Notes under the pieces: generated by a model | Told to the model about the DNA's origin: nothing | What the model saw: only the letters and a program-made list of their open reading frames with translations | Databases searched by the model: none | Shown here: positions 26,667 to 34,793 of the stretch, piece after piece | How positions within the stretch are numbered: position 1 is the first letter of the stretch | Layout of the letters: each line of letters opens with the position of its first letter | Source of the DNA: CAYYMD01 sp964472875 | GTDB lineage: Bacteria; Planctomycetota; Phycisphaerae; SM23-33 | Length of the DNA stretch: 64,000 bases | Direction of reading: 5' to 3' | Assembly: GCA_964472875.1 (NCBI GenBank) | Contig: CAYYMD010000003.1 | Location: forward strand, 1-64,000 | Program-made: the position numbers and the translations under genes

Positions 26667-28883
26667 GTGAGGAAAGTGTCCAGGAGGACAGGCACAGATC
26701 GGATGGGGGTGCTATTGGCGGAGGCGCGGTCTCTTCCGGCCATACCCGCGGTTATGAAGAGTGTAACCGAAGTGATAGCTGCGGCTCTTGACAGGGCCGA
26801 GCACGGGCCTGACCTTCAGCCGTTGACGCGGCTCATTTCCACGGATGAAGCCGTCGCCGCCAGGGTGCTATCGGCGGCCAACGGCACAGAAGGCGGGCGG
26901 GTTTGCGACATCGCCGCGGCGGTTGAGCGGCTGGGCTTCGAGAGGTTATGTTGCGAGGTTTTGTCTATTAAGACATTGACCCCGCAAGAGGCGGCGGGGT
27001 GGGATTATGAGGCCTTCTGGAAGAACTCACTTGCGCGGGCCATAGCGGCCGCAGAGATGGCTGCCTCCGCCGAAGATGATATGTCCGAGGCCCACGCTTA
27101 TTCATGCGGACTTTTGAGCGATATTGGCATGCGCGCGATGGCGTGTCTTATGCCCAAGGCCTTTCGGCGGGCAATCCAGGCCGCCGGTAGTCGCAACATA
27201 AACATATGTGAAGTAGAACGCGACGTTCTCGGAATGGATCACACCATCGCGGGAAGGCGCCTGGCGGAACTGTGGCATCTGCCCGAGGTTATTCGGGATG
27301 TTATCTGGCTGCACCACCAGCCCGTCGAGGCCATTCCGAAGAACCTGCCGCATCGAAAATTAATCGCTCTTGTAGGCCTGGCCGATGACATGGCCAACAG
27401 GAAATTCCCCGCACATGCGGGCGCGCATCTGAGAACTGCTGAACAGCAGGCATTCGCCGAATATCTGAACATTTCTGAAAGCGTTATTGAGGATATAAGG
27501 TCGGCACTGCCGGCTAAGTTGAAAGACAAAATCGGTGATATAGAATTTGTCGACGACGATGGCGACCGCCTGGCCGATATACAGGCGCGCAGCAACGAAT
27601 GTCTGGCCAGGATAAACCGCTCGCTGCTGGGGAGGAATCGCTCGCTGTCGATGCGGGTCGAGTCGCTGGGCAGGGCGAAGGAGTTAGTTGGCCGCGCCGC
27701 CGCAGAAAATACGCTTACGCAGATTCTCGCCTCGATAGTTCACGCGTTCGCCGATGCGTGCGACGGTCAGGGTGGAGGCGTATCGGCGTATGCGATTATG
27801 AGTGATGCCGGCCGTGTTGTAATGGCGCGAACCGAGGCATCCGGGGGCATATCCTACCGAACCGTGGAAATAAAAAAGGATGCACCACTGCCGGAGACAA
27901 ATGCCGCAACCGAGGCGGCACTGGGAGAAATTCTGGAAAATGCCGGCGAGTGTTATCAGTGGCTTGGCATTGCAGGATGCCGCCACGCGGCCCTGTGTTG
28001 CGGAAACGAATGGGTCGGCGGTGTGCTGCATCGACCGGGCGGCAAACTAACTGTTGCTTCATTATCTGAATTGGTCGATACCGCCGGCGTTCTGCTTGCC
28101 CTGGCCCTGCGATACGAAAAAATGGCCGCCACGGGCGAGTCCCTCTCGACGGCGACGCAGGTATTGGCGGCAAAAGAAGAGGCCGTGTCCGCGCAAAAAA
28201 CGCTCAAGGCCATCGGCCATCTGGCGGCCGGGGCCGGCCATGAACTCAACAACCCGCTTGCGGTGGTAATGGGTCGGGCGCAGATGCTCGCCGATCGCGC
28301 CAGGACAAAAAAAGACCGTACCGCGGCCGAACAGATAATCAAAAGGGCGGGCCAGGTAAGCGGCATAATATCGGCAATGATGGATTTTGCCTCCCCGCCG
28401 CCGCCCAAAATTGCTGCCGTGCGGCCGGGTGAATTGCTGACAGAGGCGCTGGAGAAGTTCCGTTTTTCAGAGATTCCTCAAGCCGCGAGTTTAAATGCCG
28501 ATATAGAAATTGGCGATAACCTTCCGCCGGTAGCAGCCGACCGTTCACAAATGCTGACGGTTTTGAATGAACTGTTGAGCAACGCGGCCACGGCCGGAAA
28601 GGATACCGAAGGTTTCCGAGTCAGACTCACGGCGGAGTTCGACGAGGTGTCCGGTGCGGTTTTGCTGGCGGTTCACGACAACGGTCCCGGCATGGAGCAG
28701 GAAATGACGGAAGATGTTTTTATTCCGTTTTTGTCGATAAGCCGGGCCGGCCGACGACGAGGTATGGGTCTTGCGATGGCGAAAAGATACGTTGCAAACT
28801 GTGGCGGCGAGATATGGATCACCGCGGCCCCAAACGAAGGCACAAGCGTTTATATGCGACTGGAAAGATGGACACAGGAGTAA
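26667..28883 (+). CDS. HDOD-GAF-like hybrid sensor histidine kinase
   Basis: 738 residues. An HDOD domain (about 17-225, a degenerate HD-type signalling module: DEAVAARVLSAAN, YSCGLLSDIGMRA, IWLHHQP) comes first. A GAF-like region (about 330-480) follows, then a histidine kinase core: H-box GHELNNPLAV with H525, N-box NELLSNAATA near 635, DNGPGM near 671 and GMGLAMAKRYV near 703. It has no transmembrane helix, so it should be cytoplasmic. HDOD plus HK is a planctomycete/proteobacterial combination linked to motility or cyclic-nucleotide control in other species. The GTG at 26667 has AAGG upstream; an ATG at 26703 is possible. It is followed 3 bases later by a receiver protein. Confidence 0.85.
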   Translation: MRKVSRRTGTDRMGVLLAEARSLPAIPAVMKSVTEVIAAALDRAEHGPDLQPLTRLISTDEAVAARVLSAANGTEGGRVCDIAAAVERLGFERLCCEVLSIKTLTPQEAAGWDYEAFWKNSLARAIAAAEMAASAEDDMSEAHAYSCGLLSDIGMRAMACLMPKAFRRAIQAAGSRNINICEVERDVLGMDHTIAGRRLAELWHLPEVIRDVIWLHHQPVEAIPKNLPHRKLIALVGLADDMANRKFPAHAGAHLRTAEQQAFAEYLNISESVIEDIRSALPAKLKDKIGDIEFVDDDGDRLADIQARSNECLARINRSLLGRNRSLSMRVESLGRAKELVGRAAAENTLTQILASIVHAFADACDGQGGGVSAYAIMSDAGRVVMARTEASGGISYRTVEIKKDAPLPETNAATEAALGEILENAGECYQWLGIAGCRHAALCCGNEWVGGVLHRPGGKLTVASLSELVDTAGVLLALALRYEKMAATGESLSTATQVLAAKEEAVSAQKTLKAIGHLAAGAGHELNNPLAVVMGRAQMLADRARTKKDRTAAEQIIKRAGQVSGIISAMMDFASPPPPKIAAVRPGELLTEALEKFRFSEIPQAASLNADIEIGDNLPPVAADRSQMLTVLNELLSNAATAGKDTEGFRVRLTAEFDEVSGAVLLAVHDNGPGMEQEMTEDVFIPFLSISRAGRRRGMGLAMAKRYVANCGGEIWITAAPNEGTSVYMRLERWTQE

Positions 28884-28886
28884 GTC

Positions 28887-29930
28887 ATGTCCGGTACGGA
28901 CAAGCCCCAGGAGGCGATTTACAACAAACATTCCGGAAACCGCGACGCGTCGCGCGTGCTGGTAATTGACGACGAAGCGGATATTCGCCAACTGCTTTCG
29001 GATGCGCTGACAAACGAGACTACCGAGGTGATTTCCGCGGCCGACGGCGACGAAGCGCTTGCGCTGGCCAAGAGATTTCAGCCGGATATGGTCGTGGCCG
29101 ACCTGTACCTTGGCGACTGCACTGGGCTTGAGATAATAGACCGCATACGCCGCTGCACGAGTGACCTGCCGGCCGTTGTTATAAGCGGAAGGGCTGATGC
29201 GAAAAAACTAAGCGAGGCCTCCCGTATACGCCCCGTGGAATTGATGACTAAGCCGCTGGATATAAGACACTTGCGCGAGACGGTGAAGGTGGAACTCGAC
29301 CGCCAGAACCGCACCAGGCGCAAGCAGGAACGCATGGAGCGGCTGCGCCGGCTCGCACGCAATTCGAATATCGAGCGAAAGAACATGCACATCCAGTATA
29401 AGGCCGCCTGCCAGGAACTGACCGAAGCATATAAGGGACTGAGCGACAAGTACAATCTTCAGCAGGCGGTGATAGAGTATCAGCGTCACATTCTTTTGGC
29501 CGGCAATCACGACGACGTTTTCCGCGAGTTCTTCAATCTCTTCGTGCGGCATACGGGCGGCGTGTTCGGCGTGGCGATGCTTTGCGATCCACATGAGCAA
29601 CTTCAGATTGTCGGGCGGTTCGGCGTTCCCGCGCCGGACAGCATACGTTTTTGCCAGGCGCTGGTCGCGCCCGTAGCAGATACGGACGTAACGGCCAAAT
29701 GCTGTGCGCCGCTTGACGCCGGCGAACATCCCGAAATGTTCGATCCTTCCATCAGGCGTTATCTCCCGGGGCTTACTTTGTTGCCGGCGCCGCTGGTTTC
29801 CAGAGGGAAAAAGTTGACGGGTATGGTTGTCCTTTATCGAAAAGGCGAACAGCCGTTCACCGATACCGATATGGAACTGGCGGAGATGGTCGGCCCTTCA
29901 ACTGCCGGGGCAGTGTGCTGGGGAAAATGA
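28887..29930 (+). CDS. response regulator with receiver, coiled coil and GAF-like domain
   Basis: 347 residues. The receiver at about 22-135 has the DDE acidic pair, phospho-acceptor D72 (VVADLYLG), the conserved S in VISGRAD and K in LMTKPL. A charged coiled coil (about 140-195) leads to a GAF-like C-terminal domain (about 200-345). No HTH, GGDEF or EAL output is present, so the output may be a protein contact or ligand-modulated signal. AGGAG precedes the ATG. The three genes 26055-29930 form one two-component operon with one kinase and two receivers. Confidence 0.83.
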   Translation: MSGTDKPQEAIYNKHSGNRDASRVLVIDDEADIRQLLSDALTNETTEVISAADGDEALALAKRFQPDMVVADLYLGDCTGLEIIDRIRRCTSDLPAVVISGRADAKKLSEASRIRPVELMTKPLDIRHLRETVKVELDRQNRTRRKQERMERLRRLARNSNIERKNMHIQYKAACQELTEAYKGLSDKYNLQQAVIEYQRHILLAGNHDDVFREFFNLFVRHTGGVFGVAMLCDPHEQLQIVGRFGVPAPDSIRFCQALVAPVADTDVTAKCCAPLDAGEHPEMFDPSIRRYLPGLTLLPAPLVSRGKKLTGMVVLYRKGEQPFTDTDMELAEMVGPSTAGAVCWGK

Positions 29931-30101
29931 TTCACGCTGCTTTGCGCGACCCATTTAACAAAAAATCGATGCGCATATACTAAGCGCTCAAATTATCCGG
30001 ATTCAATTCGCCTCAATTGTCAACAGGTATCAACAGTTTCTCTACAGGTTGCATACATTTCCTGCCGATTATACAATATATTGGGTGAAATAGCCCACAG
30101 T

Positions 30102-30111
30102 TTGTGGATAA
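30102..30111 (-). promoter_or_regulatory. perfect DnaA box
   Basis: On the minus strand this reads TTATCCACAA, an exact match to the DnaA-box consensus TTATNCACA. Looser variants lie just upstream (GGTATCAACAG and CTCTACAGG around 30027-30050). It is about 300 bases before nrdJ and 84 bases before the first NrdR box. E. coli nrdAB is likewise controlled by DnaA; a role here is inferred. Confidence 0.5.
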
Positions 30112-30194
30112 TATCCTGTGTAAGGTGTTTTTGGCTGTGAGATAAAAAATTTTTTAAGATGCAAGTTCACTTTTTACAGAGAATTACAGATGGT

Positions 30195-30242
30195 ACTCAA
30201 TATTTTGCGTATATTTCTTTTGACAAGTTCTATATATAGCGT
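30195..30242 (+). promoter_or_regulatory. pair of NrdR boxes upstream of nrdJ
   Basis: Compared with the published NrdR consensus ACACWATATATWGTGT, box 1 at 30195-30210 (ACTCAATATTTTGCGT) agrees at 13 of 16 positions and box 2 at 30227-30242 (GTTCTATATATAGCGT) at 12 of 16. Their centres are 32 bases apart, three helical turns, the spacing typical of paired NrdR boxes. TTGACA (30219-30224) lies between them and could be the -35 of the promoter, although no strong -10 is evident. NrdR represses ribonucleotide reductase genes when dATP is plentiful. Confidence 0.7.
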
Positions 30243-30406
30243 TAAATCACTAATGTTGCCTTTGGGTGACGGCAAGATCGTGGTGGCAATTCCGAGGATT
30301 GTTGTGGTCGGCTTTCGGATATGCTGATTTTGCTTGGAAGTTGATGCAAGGCAGGTTCGTTGCCGAATTGTGCAAGTTTGAAAAGTTATTATTTGGAGCC
30401 CTTCAA

Positions 30407-33400
30407 ATGGTGGTACGTAAATCAGCTGAAGATATGCCGGTTGTCGATGGGACGCGGAAAGATGTTCATGCTCAGGATGGCAGCGAGGGATTGGAAATAC
30501 AGCAGGTATTCTCAGACCCGCAGGTGCACCCGTTCGAGCAGATAGAATGGACGCACCGTTCGCCCCAGATAACCGACGGCGACGGCAACGTAATCTTCAG
30601 GCAGGATGATGTTGAGGTTCCCGAATCGTGGTCGCAACTGGCCACGAACGTTGTGGTAAGCAAATATTTCTACGGCGAGGTAGGCAAGCCCGAGCGCGAA
30701 ACGTCGGTGCGGCAACTTGTAGAACGAGTTGCCCGCACCATAGCCGACTGGGGCAAGCAGGACGGCGTGTTCGCCACGGATGAGGACGGCGAGCGGTTTT
30801 ACAGGGAACTTGCTTACCTGTGCGTCAACCAGCACGGGGCGTTCAACTCGCCGGTGTGGTTCAACGTCGGGCTCTACCATCAGTACGGCGTGACCGGTTC
30901 CGAGGGCAACTTCCACTGGGACAGCGAAACACAGCAGGCGGTCAAGACCCGCTGCGGGTACAGATATCCCCAGGCGTCGGCGTGCTTCATCCAGTCGGTT
31001 GACGACACCATGGAAGACATAATGCGCCTGGCCACGGCCGAGGCGATGCTGTTCAAGTACGGTTCCGGCACGGGCACCGACCTATCGACGCTGCGGTCCA
31101 GCCGGGAGAAACTCTCCGGCGGCGGCCAGCCGTCCGGTCCGCTGAGTTTCATGCGGATATACGACCAGATAGCGGCCGTGGTCCGCTCGGGCGGAAAGAC
31201 CCGCCGTGCCGCCAAGATGCAGTCACTGCGATGCGACCATCCCGACATCAAGGAATTCATAGAGTGCAAGATGGTCGAAGAGGAAAAGGCCCGCGCTCTG
31301 GTAAAACTCGGCTACGACGGCTCGCTGAACGGCGATGCGTACGGTTCGGTGATGTACCAGAACGCGAACCTCTCCGTGCGCGTTACCGACGAATTCATGA
31401 CCGCGGCCGAAGAGGGCGGCCAGTGGCACACGTACTCGGTAACCACCGGCGAGCAGATGGACACTTACGATGCGAAGGAACTGCTGAAGGCGATCGCCGA
31501 GGGCACGCGCCTGTGCGGCGACCCTGGCGTTCAGTATCACAGCACGATAAACCGCTGGCACACTTGCCCCAACAGCGGGGAGATTTGCGCCTCGAACCCG
31601 TGCAGCGAATACATGTTCCTCAACGACAGTGCGTGCAACCTGGCCAGCATTAACCTTATGAAGTTCCGCCGGCCCGACGGCACGTTCGACGTGGAAAGAT
31701 TCCGCGCGGCGGTGCGGATATTCACCATCGCCCAGGAGATCCTCGTCGACCACGCCAGTTATCCCAGCAAGCGGATATGTAAGAACAGCCACGACTTCCG
31801 CCCGCTGGGCCTGGGCTATGCCAACCTCGGAGCGCTTATAATGTCGCTGGGTTTGCCCTACGACAGCAAAGGTGGCAGGGGGATGGCGGCGACGATTACG
31901 GCCATACTGACCGGCACCGCATACCAGACCAGCGCATCTCTTGCCTCGCGGTTGGGGTCGTTCGAGAGATTCGACGAAAACCGCGAGCCGATGTTGAAAG
32001 TTATGGGCATGCACAGGAAGGCCGTGGAAGACATACCGGCCGAGGGATGCCCCGGCGAGTACCGCGAAGCGGCCCGCAACTGCTGGGACGGGGCAATTCA
32101 AGCCGGCCGGCGGTTCGGCTATCGCAACGCTCAGGTCAGTGTCCTGGCCCCCACGGGCACCATCGGGTTTATGATGGACTGCGACACCACCGGCATCGAG
32201 CCGGATATAGCGCTTGTCAAATACAAGCAGCTGGCCGGCGGCGGCATGTTCAAGATGGTCAACCGGACAGTCCCGCTGGCGCTGGAGCGGCTCGGCTACA
32301 ACCAGAAGCAGATTGAAGACATCGTCGCCAACATCGAGAAGCACGACACGATCGAAGGCGCCCCGCACCTGGAGACCGAGCACCTGGCGGTGTTCGATTG
32401 CGCGTTCAAGCCGGCCACCGGCACGCGGTGCATCAACCACATGGGCCACCTTCGCATGATGGGCGCGGTCCAGCCGTTCCTGTCCGGCGCGATATCCAAA
32501 ACCGTGAACATGTCCAAGGAATCGACCAACGAGCAGATTAAGAACGTTTACCTCGAGGGTTGGAAACTCGGACTGAAGGCAGTGGCGATTTACCGCGACG
32601 GGTCGAAATCCGCCCAGCCGCTCAGCGTAAAACTCGAAGAGGAAAAATCCTCGCAAACCATCAGCATGGAGCAGCTCGAGGCGGCCCGCAGGGAGCCGCA
32701 CCGCCATCGCCTGCCCGCCACCAGGCCCTCAATAACACACAAGTTCGAGGTGGCCGGTCATGAGGGCTACCTCAACATCGGCCTGTACGAGGACGGCCAG
32801 CCGGGCGAACTGTTTATCACGATGGCCAAAGAGGGCTCAACGGTGGGGGGCATGATGGATGCCTTCGCCACATCGATAAGTCTGTGCCTGCAGTACGGAG
32901 TGCCGCTTGAAGCGCTGGTCAAGAAATTCGCTCATCAGCGTTTCGAACCGTCAGGAATGACTTCCAGTACCGACATCCCCTTCGCCAAGAGTATTGTGGA
33001 TTACGTGTTCCGATGGCTCGGCTTGACGTTCCTGGAGGATTATCGGCAGGTTAACCTGACCAACCGCAACCAGTCCAGCGAACTGGACTCGACTTTGCGG
33101 ATGGTCGAATCGCTTTCCAATCCGGCCCATGTGGCGGAAAAACTCGCCGAGGGTGCGGCCGAGGCAGGTGAATACGTTCGCGGCGGTGGAAACGGCGGCA
33201 ACGGCGGCAACGGCGACAGTGCGGAACCGGCCCAGCAAAATACCCGAACCGTCCATCTGACGGAAAAGCGCACAACCGCCGTTAAGGACCGGACGTTGAA
33301 GCGCGTCGACCAGAGATTTTCGCAATACCAGGAAGACGCCCCGGCCTGCGACGTATGTGGGGCGATAACCGTGCGAAACGGAAACTGTTACAAGTGTTAT

Positions 33401-33430
33401 AACTGTGGTTCGTCGCTGGGCTGCAGTTAA
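30407..33430 (+). CDS. nrdJ: class II (adenosylcobalamin-dependent) ribonucleotide reductase
   Basis: 1007 residues. The reductase barrel carries ASACFIQSV near 194, NPCSEYMF near 398, ACNLASINL, and LAPTGTIGFMMDCDTTG near 580. A TSCPD-type domain follows (GYLNIGLYEDGQPGELF, GGMMDAFATSISLCLQYG), then a Gly/Asn-rich linker (GGNGGNGGNG) and a C-terminal zinc ribbon (CDVCG and CYKCYNCG). This is the long NrdJ form that reduces ribonucleotides with or without oxygen using B12. ATG 30407 is preferred because GGAG lies nine bases upstream; the frame is open to 30266 but that part is not family-like. No cobalamin riboswitch was recognised in the 165-base leader; NrdR boxes are present instead. Confidence 0.93.
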   Translation: MVVRKSAEDMPVVDGTRKDVHAQDGSEGLEIQQVFSDPQVHPFEQIEWTHRSPQITDGDGNVIFRQDDVEVPESWSQLATNVVVSKYFYGEVGKPERETSVRQLVERVARTIADWGKQDGVFATDEDGERFYRELAYLCVNQHGAFNSPVWFNVGLYHQYGVTGSEGNFHWDSETQQAVKTRCGYRYPQASACFIQSVDDTMEDIMRLATAEAMLFKYGSGTGTDLSTLRSSREKLSGGGQPSGPLSFMRIYDQIAAVVRSGGKTRRAAKMQSLRCDHPDIKEFIECKMVEEEKARALVKLGYDGSLNGDAYGSVMYQNANLSVRVTDEFMTAAEEGGQWHTYSVTTGEQMDTYDAKELLKAIAEGTRLCGDPGVQYHSTINRWHTCPNSGEICASNPCSEYMFLNDSACNLASINLMKFRRPDGTFDVERFRAAVRIFTIAQEILVDHASYPSKRICKNSHDFRPLGLGYANLGALIMSLGLPYDSKGGRGMAATITAILTGTAYQTSASLASRLGSFERFDENREPMLKVMGMHRKAVEDIPAEGCPGEYREAARNCWDGAIQAGRRFGYRNAQVSVLAPTGTIGFMMDCDTTGIEPDIALVKYKQLAGGGMFKMVNRTVPLALERLGYNQKQIEDIVANIEKHDTIEGAPHLETEHLAVFDCAFKPATGTRCINHMGHLRMMGAVQPFLSGAISKTVNMSKESTNEQIKNVYLEGWKLGLKAVAIYRDGSKSAQPLSVKLEEEKSSQTISMEQLEAARREPHRHRLPATRPSITHKFEVAGHEGYLNIGLYEDGQPGELFITMAKEGSTVGGMMDAFATSISLCLQYGVPLEALVKKFAHQRFEPSGMTSSTDIPFAKSIVDYVFRWLGLTFLEDYRQVNLTNRNQSSELDSTLRMVESLSNPAHVAEKLAEGAAEAGEYVRGGGNGGNGGNGDSAEPAQQNTRTVHLTEKRTTAVKDRTLKRVDQRFSQYQEDAPACDVCGAITVRNGNCYKCYNCGSSLGCS

Positions 33431-33549
33431 ATGAGATTGATAATATGACGCCGCGGATTTACAGCAAATGCCACGGCTGGAGGCCTTTGCGGCGTCGACA
33501 ATGGTGGCCCTGTTAGGGGCCGGGATACGGCGTGTTGAATCAGGCGCCG

Positions 33550-33575
33550 CCGAATCGGGGCGGATTTCGATTCGG
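33550..33575. repeat. hairpin downstream of nrdJ
   Basis: CCGAATCG (33550-33557) pairs perfectly with CGATTCGG (33568-33575) around a 10-base loop. It is 120 bases past the nrdJ stop and no U-run follows on either strand, so it is not a standard intrinsic terminator. The rest of 33431-33685 shows no gene. Confidence 0.4.
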
Positions 33576-33685
33576 TGAGACACTGCCGGGTTTTGGAATT
33601 TTAAACCGGCGGTCGGCGGAAGCGGCGCCACGTCGGCCGCCTTGTTAGAAAAATTAAAATAATTCTGTAAATTTTAGACTAAAGA

Positions 33686-33713
33686 TTGAAATCGGCTGAT
33701 TCCGACTTATAAT
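33686..33713 (+). promoter_or_regulatory. sigma-70 promoter of the small RNA gene
   Basis: TTGAAA at 33686-33691 and a perfect TATAAT at 33708-33713, spaced 16 bases. The expected start is near 33720. No start codon with a ribosome site follows before the terminator. Confidence 0.7.
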
Positions 33714-33719
33714 ACATAG

Positions 33720-33839
33720 TGGATGAATTGTCCGCTGCACCCCAAAGCGATGTAGGTCCCCCTCCGCCTACGTCTGGGATGCGGCTATCGGGGCGATACC
33801 GAGGTCTCCCTCCGCCTGGGTGTCGCCCTCTGTTTTTTT
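33720..33839 (+). ncRNA. candidate small RNA with twin C-rich (anti-Shine-Dalgarno) loops
   Basis: A transcript of about 120 nt is predicted between the promoter at 33686-33713 and a T7 run at 33833-33839. Stem-loop 1: GATGTAGG (33749-33756) pairs with CCTACGTC (33767-33774) around the loop TCCCCCTCCG; CCC and CCGC upstream can pair with GGG (33776-33778) and GCGG (33781-33784), extending it. Stem-loop 2: GGGCGATACC (33791-33800) pairs with GGTGTCGCCC (33819-33828), then AGG with CCT, around TCTCCCTCCG (33805-33814); with the T-run it is also the terminator. The two 10-base loops differ at one position and contain CCCTCCG, complementary to Shine-Dalgarno sequences. This resembles in design the alphaproteobacterial cuckoo RNAs, but homology is not claimed. 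A cis-acting leader of tatD is the main alternative. Confidence 0.6.
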
Positions 33840-33980
33840 ATCCGCACGACCATAAGTCATATATCGCCGGTTTGCGCGTGCGGCTTTTATTATTCATTCC
33901 GAAATCTGGAAAAATTTTACCGGGCGGGTTCGGTTCGGGGTGTTGATTGATTTTCCAATGAATCATATTATCGAGTGAAA

Positions 33981-34751
33981 ATGGAATTTATAGACACACA
34001 TTGTCACCTGGGCGATGAGCGTCTGCATGGGAATGTCGAGGAAGTTCTCGCCGCGGCGCGCGAGGCGGATGTAATTGGCTGCATCTGCGCGGCCGGCGAC
34101 CTCGACGAAGCGTCACGGGCGGCGGAGTTGGCCCGGAAATATTCGAGCATATGGTTCATGGCCGGCATACATCCTCACCAGTCCGGTAGCGTCGGTGGCG
34201 ATTACCTCCGCGCGATAGAGCAGTTTGCCGCCGATCCCAGGTGCGTGGCAGTCGGCGAGGTGGGGCTTGATTACCATTACAATTTTTCCGAGCCGCTCGA
34301 CCAGCAGATGGTCTTTGCCGAACAACTTGGCCTGGCGACCGAGATTGACTCGCCCGTGGTAGTCCACACGCGGGAGGCGTTCGACGATACGCTTTCGATA
34401 ATCCGGGATTCCGATATCGACGGCCGGAAAGTGTTGTTTCACTCTTTCACCGGCGACGAAGACCAGGTGCGGCGTGCGCTTAAGATAGGCGCGACAGTGA
34501 GTTTCTCCGGCATCGTCACTTTCAAAAACGCCGGGGACATACGTCGGGCCGCACGCGAAGTTCCGGATGAGCAACTGCTCGTCGAGACCGACGCCCCTTA
34601 CCTTTCGCCGGAGCCGGTGCGGAAACAGAAAATCAACACACCCGCAAACGTTGTGCACGTTGCCAAGTCTCTCGCCGCCGCGCGGGAAATACCTCTTGAA
34701 AAAATTGCTGCCATAACCACGCGAAACTCCAGGCGCTTTTTCGGTGTTTAA
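33981..34751 (+). CDS. tatD: TatD-family metal-dependent deoxyribonuclease
   Basis: 256 residues, a TIM-barrel hydrolase of the TatD family. It opens with the metal site MEFIDTHCHL and carries AGIHPHQ, VGEVGLDYHYNF (Glu ligand), PVVVHTREAFDDTL, FHSFTG and the late Asp in LLVETDAPYLSPEP. Known members are 3'-5' DNases or related hydrolases involved in DNA repair and degradation. A GTG two codons upstream (33975) is an alternative start. It begins about 140 bases after the small RNA terminator, with AT-rich DNA between. Confidence 0.92.
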   Translation: MEFIDTHCHLGDERLHGNVEEVLAAAREADVIGCICAAGDLDEASRAAELARKYSSIWFMAGIHPHQSGSVGGDYLRAIEQFAADPRCVAVGEVGLDYHYNFSEPLDQQMVFAEQLGLATEIDSPVVVHTREAFDDTLSIIRDSDIDGRKVLFHSFTGDEDQVRRALKIGATVSFSGIVTFKNAGDIRRAAREVPDEQLLVETDAPYLSPEPVRKQKINTPANVVHVAKSLAAAREIPLEKIAAITTRNSRRFFGV

Positions 34752-34793
34752 CTTTAAATGGCGATTTGTAAATCTGACATGAAAGGACCGAAT

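Noticed and set aside
29931..30190. Chromosomal origin
   Set aside because: Only one perfect DnaA box, no 13-mer series that stands out, and no dnaA/dnaN/rpmH neighbours.
30243..30406. Cobalamin riboswitch before nrdJ
   Set aside because: No B12-box or matching helices were recognised in the leader; the region has NrdR boxes upstream instead.
31223..32707. 494-codon minus-strand frame inside nrdJ
   Set aside because: Antisense to a strongly conserved enzyme; no start context and no family resemblance.
33719..33946. 75-codon plus-strand frame over the small RNA
   Set aside because: It has no ribosome site, starts at the predicted transcription start and runs through both stem-loops and the terminator.
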